Position numbers and translations under genes: made by a program
The notes under the pieces: generated by a model
Told to the model about the DNA's origin: nothing
The model's input: only the letters and a program-made list of their open reading frames with translations
Database searches by the model: none
NCBI GenBank assembly: GCA_020851735.1
Contig: JADZCD010000010.1
Coordinates: 1-64,000 of the forward strand
Length of the DNA stretch: 64,000 nt
Source of the DNA: Phycisphaeraceae bacterium
GTDB taxonomy: Bacteria > Planctomycetota > Phycisphaerae > Phycisphaerales > Phycisphaeraceae
Direction of reading: 5' to 3'
Shown here: one piece after another, positions 42,281 through 50,883 of the stretch
Numbering within the stretch: the stretch's first letter is position 1
Layout of the letters: every line of letters starts with the position of its first letter

Positions 42281-42315
42281 CGCACACAGCACGCTGCGCG
42301 ATGCTGTGTGGCACC
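42281..42315 (+). repeat. Hairpin repeat family D
   Basis: Arms CACACAGCA and TGCTGTGTG around a CGCTGCGCGA-like tip, followed by GCACCC. Compared with 14491, one stem pair switched from T-A to G-C. Confidence 0.88.
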
Positions 42316-42374
42316 CTGCTGGGCGTTGCTTGTCTTTCCCCAACCCCTAATCCCCAACCCCCAATCCCTACGCC

Positions 42375-43241
42375 CTACTTCCGGCCCCACTGGCCGGCGA
42401 GGAGTTGGGTGATGGCGTGGGCCACGCCGTGCTGGTCGCAGGTGAGGGTGACGTGGGCGGCGACTTCCTTGGCGGCATCGATGGCGTTGCCCATGGCGAT
42501 GCCGCAGCCGGCGGCGCGGATCATGGCGACGTCGTTGATCTGGTCGCCGATGACGGCGATCTGTTTGGGGTCGATGCCCTGCTGGCGGGCGATCCAGCTT
42601 AGGCCACGCCATTTGTCGACGCCGCGGGTGAAAATTTCCAGAACGTCGATGGTCACGCCGGGGCGGGCTTCCTGCACGGCGGCGAAACTTTGAACGAACA
42701 CCTGGTCGCCTAAGACGCGGGCCAACTGGCTGCGCACTTCCAGGACGCGATCGCTGTCAGCCACGATGCCGACGCGCAGGGTGTGGGACAGGTCGGCCTC
42801 TTCCACGTGTTCCTGGAAGTGCACGGTGGCGCCGGTGCGTTCAAACCACCACTGGGTCTGGGGGCTTAAGGACCCGCGTCCGGTGACCAGGTAATCGTGC
42901 CCGGCGGCGCCGGCTTCGCGGAAGACCAGCACGGCTTCGGGGAGATGGCTTAGCTCGCGCACCACGCGCAGGGCCAGGGCGGGGTCGATGAAGGTGACGC
43001 TCAGGGCCTGGCCGTCGGCGATGCGATTGACCACGGCCCCGCCGACGAACACGCCTTCCTGCAAGTCTTTCAGCTCCGCCAGTACGTGGACGGATTCGCG
43101 CCAGCCGCGCCCGGTGCAAGGGACCACGCGGATTCCCGCGCGGGCGGCGGCGGCGATGGCCTCTTGATTGGCCGAGCTGATGCGGCCATCGCTGCCCAGC
43201 AGCGTGCCGTCCAAATCCAAACCCAACATGCGGTACTGCAT
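42375..43241 (-). CDS. HAD-superfamily Cof-type phosphatase
   Basis: 288 residues. The enzyme dephosphorylates small phosphates; the family substrate range is broad. Motif I is GLDLDGTLLGSDG (residues 7-19, catalytic Asp pair), motif II lies near VVPCTGRGW (Thr), and motif IV is GDQINDVAMIRAAGCGIAMGNAIDAAK (near 237-265). A Cof-type cap domain spans about 85-200. No signal peptide. It is flanked by repeat DNA at its 3' end (family D, heptamer array). Exact substrate cannot be read. Confidence 0.92.
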   Translation of the reverse strand: MQYRMLGLDLDGTLLGSDGRISSANQEAIAAAARAGIRVVPCTGRGWRESVHVLAELKDLQEGVFVGGAVVNRIADGQALSVTFIDPALALRVVRELSHLPEAVLVFREAGAAGHDYLVTGRGSLSPQTQWWFERTGATVHFQEHVEEADLSHTLRVGIVADSDRVLEVRSQLARVLGDQVFVQSFAAVQEARPGVTIDVLEIFTRGVDKWRGLSWIARQQGIDPKQIAVIGDQINDVAMIRAAGCGIAMGNAIDAAKEVAAHVTLTCDQHGVAHAITQLLAGQWGRK

Positions 43242-43348
43242 GGGGGTACTTTACGGAGTGATTGTCCCTCTGAGCAAGCGGGGGCGGATTGGCGGGGCTG
43301 GGCTTGGGTGATTGCCGGCGTGGGTAGTTGGTGCTTTGTGAGGTTGGG

Positions 43349-45238
43349 TTACGTGCCGGCGTGTTGATACATGCGCCAGAGGCGGGCGAACGCGCCGTCG
43401 CGGGCTACTAAGTCCTCAAAGCAGCCGGTCTCAGCCACCTGGCCGTCGGCTAACACCACCAGGCGCTGGGCGATGCCCGGACGCAGGGCGCGGTGGGAGA
43501 TCAGGATGCAGATGCGTTCGCGCGCCAGGGAGCTGATTTCACTGAGCAGGTGGGCTTCGCCTTGGATGTCCAGGCTGGCGCTGGGCTCGTCAAAGACCAG
43601 GACGGGGGCGTCCTTCATGAACAGGCGGCCCAGACAGATGCGCTGCCATTGCCCGAGCGACAGTTCCTGCCCACCGGCGAAGACGCGGCTGAGCATGGTT
43701 TGATATCCGCTGTCGAGCTTGCGGATAAAGCCGTCGGCGCCGGCGCGGCGGGCGGCGGATTCAATGCGGGCCTGGTCGTCCATGGCGGCCACGCAGCCGC
43801 AACCGATGTTCTGGGCGGCGGTCAGGGGCAATTGCAGAAAATCCTGGAAGATGACGCCGACGCTTTGGCGCAGCTGGTGCACTGCAAAGTCGCGGATGTC
43901 GATGCCGTTTAGGAGGATTCGGCCGCGCGTGGGTTCGTAGAGGCGAATGAGCAGGCGGATGAGGGTGGTTTTGCCCGCGCCGTTGGCGCCGACGATCAGA
44001 GTGCTTTGGGTGCGGTCAAAGCGCAGGTTGACGTTCTTAAGCGCGTCGCGGGAGCTGCCGGGATAGCGGAAGCTGACGTCGACGAGTTCCAGGGTCTCGA
44101 TGTGGGCGGGGATCGGCCGGGTGGGCTGGGCGAGGAGCGGGACTTGGGCGGCTTCGAGTTGCTCAAATTCCACCAGGTCGTTGAGGAACAGGGCGTTTTC
44201 ATAAATGCCCGACAGTCCGCCGAGCATCATGCGGCAGGCGTTGGCGGCGCCGGTGAATCCGGCGGCGTACATCATGATCTGCCCGACGGTGAGGGGTTGA
44301 TCGGCCTGGCCGGCACCGCCGCCGCCGACGCCCAGATAAACAATGTAGGCCAGCGCGCCGACGGTGCTGAGGGACTGGACGGATTCCCAAAGACCTTCGA
44401 CGAAGGTGCGGCGGCGCATCAACTGCACGTCCTGGCGCAGGAAGCGGCGGGTGGCGTCGTGCCAGCGGTCAAAGAGGTAGGGCCAGAGCCCGAAGCTGAG
44501 GATCTCCGGCACGCTGCGGCGGGTGGTCATGGTGGTGGAGATGAAATTGGCCATGCGGCTTTCTTCCGTGCGGCTGCGCTGCAGGGCGTAATTGGTGGCT
44601 CCGAAGCGCATCTGCACGATCATCAGCGGCACGGCGACGGCCAGGGCGGCGCCGAACAGGAGGACGCTTAACCCGAGCATCAGGCCGGCCATGGTCAGAA
44701 AGGTCATGGCGCTGCGGAGCATGCCGGACATCTGCTGGACGAGTTCGAGGGGTCGCCCGGCGGACTCGCGCTGGGCGCGGCTCATGATGTCGTAAAAGCG
44801 CGGCTCTTCGAAGAGGCGGTATTCGAGGCGGCCAGAGCGCTGCAGGAGCTGGGCGTTCATGTACATGCCCAGTTGCCGGCCCAGGCCGAAGCTTAGGAAG
44901 GTCTGCCCGCGCCCCAGCCAGACGCCGGCGATGGTGACGGCGGCTTGAAATACCAGGGCCCAGGTCAGGGGATCGATGTGTCGCGGGCCGTGGGAGACGA
45001 CGCTGACGACGGCATCGAGCACGAGACGATTGACGTAGACGGTGACGGTGGGGACGACGCCCATCGCGACGGTGAAAAAAAGCAGGGCCAGAGCCAGGCC
45101 GGGGCTGGCCCGCCAGACGGTTTTGACGGCAAACGGGACGGTGCGCAGCAGGACGCCGAGCTTCGTGCGCCCGTGGCGGCGGGCTTCGCGCAGGGCCAGG
45201 GCGTAGACTTCGGCGTTTGGCGCGGGGGGCTGGTCCAT
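43349..45238 (-). CDS. ABC exporter, transmembrane and ATPase domains fused
   Basis: 629 residues. I take the ATG at 45238; an upstream TTG would add 44 residues encoded by G-rich repeat DNA. Six transmembrane helices lie between about residues 20 and 310. The ATPase begins near 355: Walker A GANGAGKTT (about 392-400), Q loop IFQDF, Walker B VLVFDEPSASLD, and the switch His in ISHRAL. The signature reads LSLGQ, a Gly-to-Leu change from LSGGQ at the second Gly position. A dimer of such half-transporters exports lipids, peptides or drugs. It may be less active than canonical because of the signature change. Substrate is unknown. Confidence 0.92.
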   Translation of the reverse strand: MDQPPAPNAEVYALALREARRHGRTKLGVLLRTVPFAVKTVWRASPGLALALLFFTVAMGVVPTVTVYVNRLVLDAVVSVVSHGPRHIDPLTWALVFQAAVTIAGVWLGRGQTFLSFGLGRQLGMYMNAQLLQRSGRLEYRLFEEPRFYDIMSRAQRESAGRPLELVQQMSGMLRSAMTFLTMAGLMLGLSVLLFGAALAVAVPLMIVQMRFGATNYALQRSRTEESRMANFISTTMTTRRSVPEILSFGLWPYLFDRWHDATRRFLRQDVQLMRRRTFVEGLWESVQSLSTVGALAYIVYLGVGGGGAGQADQPLTVGQIMMYAAGFTGAANACRMMLGGLSGIYENALFLNDLVEFEQLEAAQVPLLAQPTRPIPAHIETLELVDVSFRYPGSSRDALKNVNLRFDRTQSTLIVGANGAGKTTLIRLLIRLYEPTRGRILLNGIDIRDFAVHQLRQSVGVIFQDFLQLPLTAAQNIGCGCVAAMDDQARIESAARRAGADGFIRKLDSGYQTMLSRVFAGGQELSLGQWQRICLGRLFMKDAPVLVFDEPSASLDIQGEAHLLSEISSLARERICILISHRALRPGIAQRLVVLADGQVAETGCFEDLVARDGAFARLWRMYQHAGT

Positions 45239-45442
45239 CGGTAGTAAGTGAATCCAGGACGGGATGCGACCCCAGGAGCGATGGGAGCGGCCGGCGGCGG
45301 GTGCGGCGGGGGATCCGGGGGGTTCCGGGGGATCCACGAGGGAGGTTGGCGGTGGTAAAATAGGGTGCAAGTTGGATGCGGTGTCCGCGCAGGGCAGCCA
45401 GCGGGCAAATACGGTCGGCAGACTGTAGAATTCGCAACCCAG

Positions 45443-45515
45443 GACTGGGTAGCTCAGCTGGTAGAGCAGCGGCCTTTTAAGCCGTTGGTCGAGGGTTCGA
45501 GTCCCTCCCCGGTCA
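45443..45515 (+). tRNA. tRNA-Lys (UUU)
   Basis: 73 bases fold into the cloverleaf. Acceptor arms GACTGGG and CCCGGTC pair (one G-T wobble), discriminator A. The anticodon stem GCGGC/GCCGT closes a seven-base loop CTTTTAA, giving anticodon UUU. The T arm is GAGGG/CCCTC around TTCGAGT. CCA is not encoded. It stands alone. Confidence 0.95.
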
Positions 45516-45546
45516 TTTCCATATTTTGCTCAAGGTTGGCGGCACG

Positions 45547-45903
45547 TCACATTTTTGCCTGAGGGTAGTATCTGCGCACAACGACTGCACGGCAGGCCAG
45601 CAGGCACGCGAGGACAAAAATCTTGACGGGGATAAGCCAGACGGGAACGATCTGAGATTCAATAACGTCCGTAGCGCCGAAAACGACAAATGTAAGCGCG
45701 TAGGCGAAGTTCCAGGAGCCGCCGCCGCGCTTGTAATGACGATACAGAACCCAGCCGGCAATGCCTAGCCAGAAGCAGGCTTCCATCAGATTGATCAGCG
45801 AATAGGTCAGTGCCAGCCCATCGGCGTAGTCCACACGCCAAAGGGTATGCCGCATCGCCGGCCAAAACTCTGAAGGCATGTCGGCAAACAGGGCGTCCCA
45901 CAT
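45547..45903 (-). CDS. Small membrane protein, function unknown
   Basis: 118 residues in four hydrophobic blocks: GLALTYSLINLMEACFWLGIAGWVLY (about 28-53), NFAYALTFVVFGATDVIES, then VPVWLIPVKIFVLACLLACRAVVV. The loop between the first two contains HYKRGGGSW. This layout resembles small conserved membrane proteins of unknown role. The gene is convergent with tRNA-Lys, its stop lying 31 bases after the tRNA, and divergent from kdpF. No Shine-Dalgarno is visible. Confidence 0.7.
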   Translation of the reverse strand: MWDALFADMPSEFWPAMRHTLWRVDYADGLALTYSLINLMEACFWLGIAGWVLYRHYKRGGGSWNFAYALTFVVFGATDVIESQIVPVWLIPVKIFVLACLLACRAVVVRRYYPQAKM

Positions 45904-46105
45904 GGCTGCAATTTAACACGCCAGTCGATAAACGCTACCGAGCATAGTTGGGCGGGACAGCGATAAAGACGACGCCAAGGCGCCGGCACGCTCCGCGCGG
46001 CGGATCTTGATGGTTTCTTGATGCAAACACGGCTGGTTTTGACGGTTTTGGCATCGACAGGGACCTGTGCGGCAATCAACAATAGTTCGATGACCATAAA
46101 GGCGA

Positions 46106-46147
46106 AGCTGAGCGCGGGTGATGAAGCCCAGTGGGTCGCGCTTAGCT
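46106..46147 (+). promoter_or_regulatory. Structured leader upstream of kdpF
   Basis: An 11-pair stem (AGCTGAGCGCG with CGCGCTTAGCT, one G-T wobble) encloses a 20-base loop that itself can pair (GGG with CCC). It lies 55 bases before the kdpF start. It could be a transcript leader that controls the K+ operon, or the DNA site for KdpE. I do not match it to the known c-di-AMP (ydaO) riboswitch of some kdp operons. Confidence 0.5.
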
Positions 46148-46202
46148 GATTCGTTGCCGGCTGGCGGCGATGCGTGACTGGGCGAACGGTGAGGAAATAT
46201 CC

Positions 46203-46292
46203 ATGAGCTGGATTTACTTAGTTGGGGCCGTCGTGACGGTGCTGCTGCTGGGGTATCTGGTGGTGGCGCTGCTTCGGCCGGAGGCGTTTTGA
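46203..46292 (+). CDS. kdpF: K+-transporting ATPase small subunit KdpF
   Basis: 29 residues, a single membrane helix: [27 protein letters not shown]. KdpF stabilises the KdpABC complex. The ATG follows GAGGAAA. Its stop TGA overlaps the ATG of kdpA (ATGA), giving tight translational coupling. Length and the closing RPE-x-F match known KdpF peptides. Confidence 0.93.
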   Translation: MSWIYLVGAVVTVLLLGYLVVALLRPEAF

Positions 46293-48109
46293 TGACTACC
46301 AATGGCGTCATTCAAGTCGGGTTGTATCTGGGCGCGCTGCTGTTGCTGGCTAAGCCGCTGGGCGCGTACATGGCCAGGGTTTATCAGGGCCAGAGCGTCG
46401 GGCTGGACCGCGTGCTGGGGGGTGTGGAACGATTGATCTACCGGCTCAGCGGAGTGCGCGCTGACGGGGAGATGACGTGGACGAGCTATGCCGCGGCGAT
46501 GCTGCTGTTTAATCTCGCCGGGCTGCTGGCGGTTTACGGGCTGCAACGCTTCCAGGGGGGGCTGCCGCTCAATCCGGCGGGCTTAGGCGCGGTGACGGTG
46601 GATTCGTCGTTCAACACGGCGGTGAGCTTTGTCACCAACACCAACTGGCAGGGGTACGGCGGCGAAACGACGATGAGCTACCTGACGCAGATGCTGGGGC
46701 TGACGGTGCAGAATTTTCTGTCGGCGGCCACGGGCATGGCGGTGTTGGCGGCGCTGATCCGGGGGCTGGCGCGGAAGAAGGCGGACACGGTCGGGAATTT
46801 CTGGGTCGATATGACGCGTTCGACGCTTTACATTCTGCTGCCGGCGGCGCTGGTGCTGGCCGCGGCGCTGGTGTGGCAGGGCGTGCCGCAGACGTTGGCG
46901 CCCTATCCGACGGTGACGCTGGCGCAGCCGACGAGTTATGACGGGCCGCAGACGGACGCCGACGGCAACGCGGTGACGGACGAAGCGGGCCAGGCGCTGA
47001 CGGAAAAGGTGGCGGTGACGGCTCAGACCATCGCGGTGGGCCCGGTGGCGTCGCAGGTGGCGATCAAGCAGCTGGGCACCAACGGCGGGGGGTTTTTTAA
47101 CGTCAACTCCGCGCACCCGCTGGAGAATCCCACGCCGCTGTCGAATTTTCTGGAGGTGCTGGCGATTCTGCTGATTCCCGCGGCCTTGTGTTACACGTTC
47201 GGGAAGATGGTCGGCGACACGCGGCAGGGTTGGGCGGTGCTGGCGGCGATGACGATTCTGCTGGTGGGGTTCCTGATCCCGTGCCTGTGGGCCGAGCAGG
47301 CGGGCAATCCGGCGCTGCCTGGCCTGGGCGTCAGTCAGGCGGCTGAGGATACGCAGCGGCCCCTGGCCACGGCGGGCGGGAACATGGAGGGCAAGGAGGT
47401 TCGTTTCGGCATCGTCAACTCGGCGCTGTGGGCGACGGCGACCACGGCGGCTTCCAACGGATCGGTGAACTCGATGCACGATTCGTTCACGCCCATCGGC
47501 GGGCTGATTCCGATGGCGTTGATGCAATTGGGCGAGGTGATCTTCGGCGGTGTGGGGTCGGGGCTTTACGGCATGCTGGTGTTCGTGATCCTTGCGGTGT
47601 TCATCGCGGGCCTGATGGTGGGGCGGACGCCGGAGTACTTGGGGAAGAAAATCGAGGCTTTTGAGATGAAAATGGCCTCGCTGGCGGTGCTGGCGCCTTG
47701 CGCGGCGGTGCTGCTGGGGACGGCCCTGGCGGTGGTGACGGACGGGGGCCTGCGGACGATCTTCAACCCCGGCGCGCACGGGTTTTCGGAAGTGCTGTAC
47801 GCGTTTTCGTCGGCGAGCAACAACAACGGCAGCGCTTTCGCGGGTCTGGGCGCCAACACCCCGTTCTACAACTCGACCCTGGGGGCGGCCATGCTGCTGG
47901 GGCGGTACGTGGTCATGATCGCGGTGCTGGCGATCGCCGGCTCGCTGGCGGCCAAGCGTGCGGTGCCGGCGAGCGCGGGCACGTTGCCCACGCACACGCC
48001 GCTGTTTGTGGTGCTGGTGATGTCGGTGGTGCTGGTGATCGGGGCGCTGACGTTCGTGCCGGCCCTGGCCTTAGGGCCGATCGTCGAGCACTTGATGATG
48101 ATTGGCTGA
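46292..48109 (+). CDS. kdpA: K+-transporting ATPase subunit A
   Basis: 605 residues, about ten transmembrane helices. KdpA is the K+ channel-like subunit of the high-affinity KdpFABC pump. Selectivity loops are recognisable: [20 protein letters not shown] (near 112-131), [25 protein letters not shown] (near 265-290) and [22 protein letters not shown] (near 506-527). Length is slightly above the usual. It overlaps the kdpF stop by four bases, and a gap of 36 bases precedes kdpB. Function is secure. Confidence 0.97.
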   Translation: MTTNGVIQVGLYLGALLLLAKPLGAYMARVYQGQSVGLDRVLGGVERLIYRLSGVRADGEMTWTSYAAAMLLFNLAGLLAVYGLQRFQGGLPLNPAGLGAVTVDSSFNTAVSFVTNTNWQGYGGETTMSYLTQMLGLTVQNFLSAATGMAVLAALIRGLARKKADTVGNFWVDMTRSTLYILLPAALVLAAALVWQGVPQTLAPYPTVTLAQPTSYDGPQTDADGNAVTDEAGQALTEKVAVTAQTIAVGPVASQVAIKQLGTNGGGFFNVNSAHPLENPTPLSNFLEVLAILLIPAALCYTFGKMVGDTRQGWAVLAAMTILLVGFLIPCLWAEQAGNPALPGLGVSQAAEDTQRPLATAGGNMEGKEVRFGIVNSALWATATTAASNGSVNSMHDSFTPIGGLIPMALMQLGEVIFGGVGSGLYGMLVFVILAVFIAGLMVGRTPEYLGKKIEAFEMKMASLAVLAPCAAVLLGTALAVVTDGGLRTIFNPGAHGFSEVLYAFSSASNNNGSAFAGLGANTPFYNSTLGAAMLLGRYVVMIAVLAIAGSLAAKRAVPASAGTLPTHTPLFVVLVMSVVLVIGALTFVPALALGPIVEHLMMIG

Positions 48110-48145
48110 GGGGCACGATCGCTGGGTGGATAAAGGAAAATAGTC

Positions 48146-50275
48146 ATGACCTCGCGAGCTAAAAAAATATCGCTGTTCCACGGTCCGCTGCTCAAGCGGG
48201 CGATTCTGGATGCCTTCCTCAAACTGTCGCCTAGGAGCCAGATCCGCAATCCGGTGATGTTCGTGGTGTTCGTCGGCAGTTTGCTGACGACGGCGCTATT
48301 CGGCGCGGCGGTGCTGGGCGTGGGCGAAGCGGCGGGGACGACGTTCGGATCGCCGTGGTTTGTGCTGGCCATCGCGCTGTGGCTGTGGTTCACGGTGCTG
48401 TTTGCCAACTTCGCGGAGGCGATGGCGGAGGGGCGGGGCAAGGCCCAGGCGGACAGCCTGCGCAAGGCCCGCTGCGACGTGCCGGCCAAGGTGCTTGCGG
48501 CGCGCTATTTAAGGAAGCGGGCGGACGTGAAAAGCACCGCCAAGCCGGCGATCTGGGAATTTGAGCCGGAACTGGCCTCGAAGCTGCGCCGCGGCGACGT
48601 GGTGCTGGTGGACGCCGGCGACGTGGTGCCGGGCGACGGGGAAGTGATCGAGGGCGTGGCGTCGGTGGACGAAAGCGCGGTGACGGGGGAAAGCGCGCCG
48701 GTGATCCGCGAGTCCGGCGGGGATCGTTCCGCGGTAACCGGCGGGACGCGGGTGCTTTCGGACTGGCTGATCGTCCGCATCGCCGCGGACCCCGGCGAGA
48801 GCTTTCTGGACCGGATGATCGCGATGGTGGAAGGAGCCCAGCGGCAGAAGACGCCCAACGAGATCGCCCTGGCGATTCTGCTGGCGGCGCTGACGATTAT
48901 TTTTCTGCTGGTCTGCGCCACGTTGCTCCCGTATTCGTTATACAGTGTCCAGGCGGTGGGCCAGGGCGTACCCATCACGGTCACGGCACTGGTAGCGCTA
49001 TTGGTGTGTCTGATTCCCACGACCATCGGGGCGCTGCTCTCGGCCATCGGCATCGCGGGGATGGACCGCATGATCCAAGCCAACGTGATTGCCACCAGCG
49101 GGCACGCGGTGGAGGCGGCCGGCGATGTGGACGTGCTTCTCCTGGACAAAACGGGCACGATCACCCTGGGCAACCGGCAGGCGACGGCGTTCCTGCCGGC
49201 CGAGGGCGTGCGCGTGGAGGAGCTGGCGGACGCGGCCCAACTGGCGTCGCTGGCGGACGAAACACCCGAGGGGCGGAGCGTGGTGGTGCTGGCCAAGGAG
49301 AAGTACGGCCTGCGCGGGCGCGACATTCACGCCCTGGGGGCGACGTTTGTGCCCTTTACCGCCCAGATGCGAATGAGCGGGGTGGATCTGGACCATCGGC
49401 AGATCCGCAAGGGGGCGGCGGACGCGGTGGAAGCGTTTATCGCCAGCCAGGGCGGCGGGTTTCCCGCGTCGGTGCGGCAGACGGTGGATGCCGTGGCCCG
49501 CCAAGGGGGCACGCCGCTGGTGGTGGCTGACGGCGCGCGGGTGCTGGGCGTGATTCAACTGAAGGACATCGTCAAGGGCGGCATCAAGGAGCGGTTCGGC
49601 GAGCTTCGGCGGATGGGCATCAAGACGGTGATGATCACCGGTGACAACCCGCTGACAGCGGCGGCGATCGCCGCGGAGGCGGGCGTGGATGACTTCCTGG
49701 CCCAGGCGACGCCGGAGGCGAAACTGAAGTTGATCCGCGAATATCAGGCGGGGGGACGGTTGGTGGCGATGGCTGGCGACGGGACGAACGACGCGCCGGC
49801 CCTGGCGCAGGCGGACGTGGCGGTGGCGATGAACACGGGCACGCAGGCGGCCAAGGAAGCGGGGAACATGGTGGACCTGGATTCGAATCCCACCAAGCTC
49901 ATTGAGATCGTCGAAACGGCCAAGCAACTGCTGATGACCCGCGGCTCGTTGACGACGTTCAGCATCAGCAACGACGTGGCCAAATATTTTGCCATCATTC
50001 CCGCGGCGTTCGCGGCGACGTATCCCGCCCTGGGCGTACTCAACGTCATGGGGCTGCGCTCGCCGGCCAGCGCGATTATGTCCTCGGTGATATTCAACGC
50101 GCTGATCATCATCGCCCTGATTCCCCTGGCCCTGCGCGGGGTGAAGTATCGGCCGGTGGGGGCGGCTCAACTGCTGCGGAACAACCTGTTGATCTATGGC
50201 TTAGGCGGGCTGCTCACGCCGTTTATCGGCATCAAACTGGTGGACGTGGTGTTGGCTGGTCTGGGGCTGGCGTAA
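48146..50275 (+). CDS. kdpB: K+-transporting ATPase subunit B (P-type ATPase)
   Basis: 709 residues, the ATP-hydrolysing subunit. ATG follows AAAGGAAA. Key sites: TGES in the actuator domain (near residue 185), the phosphorylation motif LLDKTGT with Asp334, and [20 protein letters not shown] in the P domain. The N-terminal hydrophobic helices and the long cytoplasmic loop are normal for P1A ATPases. It drives K+ uptake through KdpA. A stop lies just before the kdpC ribosome site, and spacing suggests coupled expression. Confidence 0.97.
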   Translation: MTSRAKKISLFHGPLLKRAILDAFLKLSPRSQIRNPVMFVVFVGSLLTTALFGAAVLGVGEAAGTTFGSPWFVLAIALWLWFTVLFANFAEAMAEGRGKAQADSLRKARCDVPAKVLAARYLRKRADVKSTAKPAIWEFEPELASKLRRGDVVLVDAGDVVPGDGEVIEGVASVDESAVTGESAPVIRESGGDRSAVTGGTRVLSDWLIVRIAADPGESFLDRMIAMVEGAQRQKTPNEIALAILLAALTIIFLLVCATLLPYSLYSVQAVGQGVPITVTALVALLVCLIPTTIGALLSAIGIAGMDRMIQANVIATSGHAVEAAGDVDVLLLDKTGTITLGNRQATAFLPAEGVRVEELADAAQLASLADETPEGRSVVVLAKEKYGLRGRDIHALGATFVPFTAQMRMSGVDLDHRQIRKGAADAVEAFIASQGGGFPASVRQTVDAVARQGGTPLVVADGARVLGVIQLKDIVKGGIKERFGELRRMGIKTVMITGDNPLTAAAIAAEAGVDDFLAQATPEAKLKLIREYQAGGRLVAMAGDGTNDAPALAQADVAVAMNTGTQAAKEAGNMVDLDSNPTKLIEIVETAKQLLMTRGSLTTFSISNDVAKYFAIIPAAFAATYPALGVLNVMGLRSPASAIMSSVIFNALIIIALIPLALRGVKYRPVGAAQLLRNNLLIYGLGGLLTPFIGIKLVDVVLAGLGLA

Positions 50276-50287
50276 AGGATGCAAACC

Positions 50288-50863
50288 ATGTGGCAACAAA
50301 TCCGTGCGAGTGTGGTGAGCTTATTGATGTTGACGGTGGTGACCGGGGTGATTTATCCGCTGGCGGTGACGGGCGTGGCGGCGGCGGTGTTTCCGTCGCA
50401 GGCGGCGGGAAGTTTGATCTATCGCCAGGGTCACCCGGTGGGCTCAGCCTTGATCGGCCAGCAGTTTGACGACCCAAAGTATTTCTGGGGTCGACCGTCG
50501 GCCACGGGGCCGATGCCCTACAACGCGGCGGCGTCCAGCGGGTCGAACTATGGGCCGCTCAATCCGGCGCTGCTGGAGGCGGTACGGGCGCGGGTGGAGG
50601 CGTTGCGGCAGGCGGATCCGGGAAATGATCGGCTGATTCCGGTGGACCTGGTGACGGCCTCGGGCAGCGGGCTGGACCCGCACATCAGCCCGGCGGCGGC
50701 GGATTACCAAGTGGCGCGCGTGGCCCGACTGCGGGGTCTGACGGAAGAGCAGGTGCGGGTGCTGGTGGCTGGGCACACGCAAGGCAGGCAGATGGCGGTA
50801 CTGGGCGAGCCGGGGGTCAACGTATGGCAGTTGAATCTCGCGTTGGACGAGGCGAAACCGTAA
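50288..50863 (+). CDS. kdpC: K+-transporting ATPase subunit C
   Basis: 191 residues from the ATG at 50288, which has AAGG at the right distance; the in-frame ATG at 50279 touches that site. One N-terminal membrane helix ([19 protein letters not shown]) is followed by a soluble domain with the KdpC blocks [14 protein letters not shown] and the [27 protein letters not shown] stretch. KdpC couples ATP binding to KdpB. Length fits the family. Confidence 0.95.
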   Translation: MWQQIRASVVSLLMLTVVTGVIYPLAVTGVAAAVFPSQAAGSLIYRQGHPVGSALIGQQFDDPKYFWGRPSATGPMPYNAAASSGSNYGPLNPALLEAVRARVEALRQADPGNDRLIPVDLVTASGSGLDPHISPAAADYQVARVARLRGLTEEQVRVLVAGHTQGRQMAVLGEPGVNVWQLNLALDEAKP

Positions 50864-50883
50864 TCTACATAGAGGTGGGCGGT

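Noticed and set aside
7361-42315. CRISPR array
   Set aside because: The hairpin copies are far apart and irregularly spaced, with no equal-length spacers or cas genes.
45920-46202. ydaO-type c-di-AMP riboswitch upstream of kdp
   Set aside because: Conserved core words of that riboswitch are not found; only a simple long stem is visible.
46583-47995. Long minus-strand frame opposite kdpA
   Set aside because: Arg/His-rich shadow frame; kdpA has all pore motifs.
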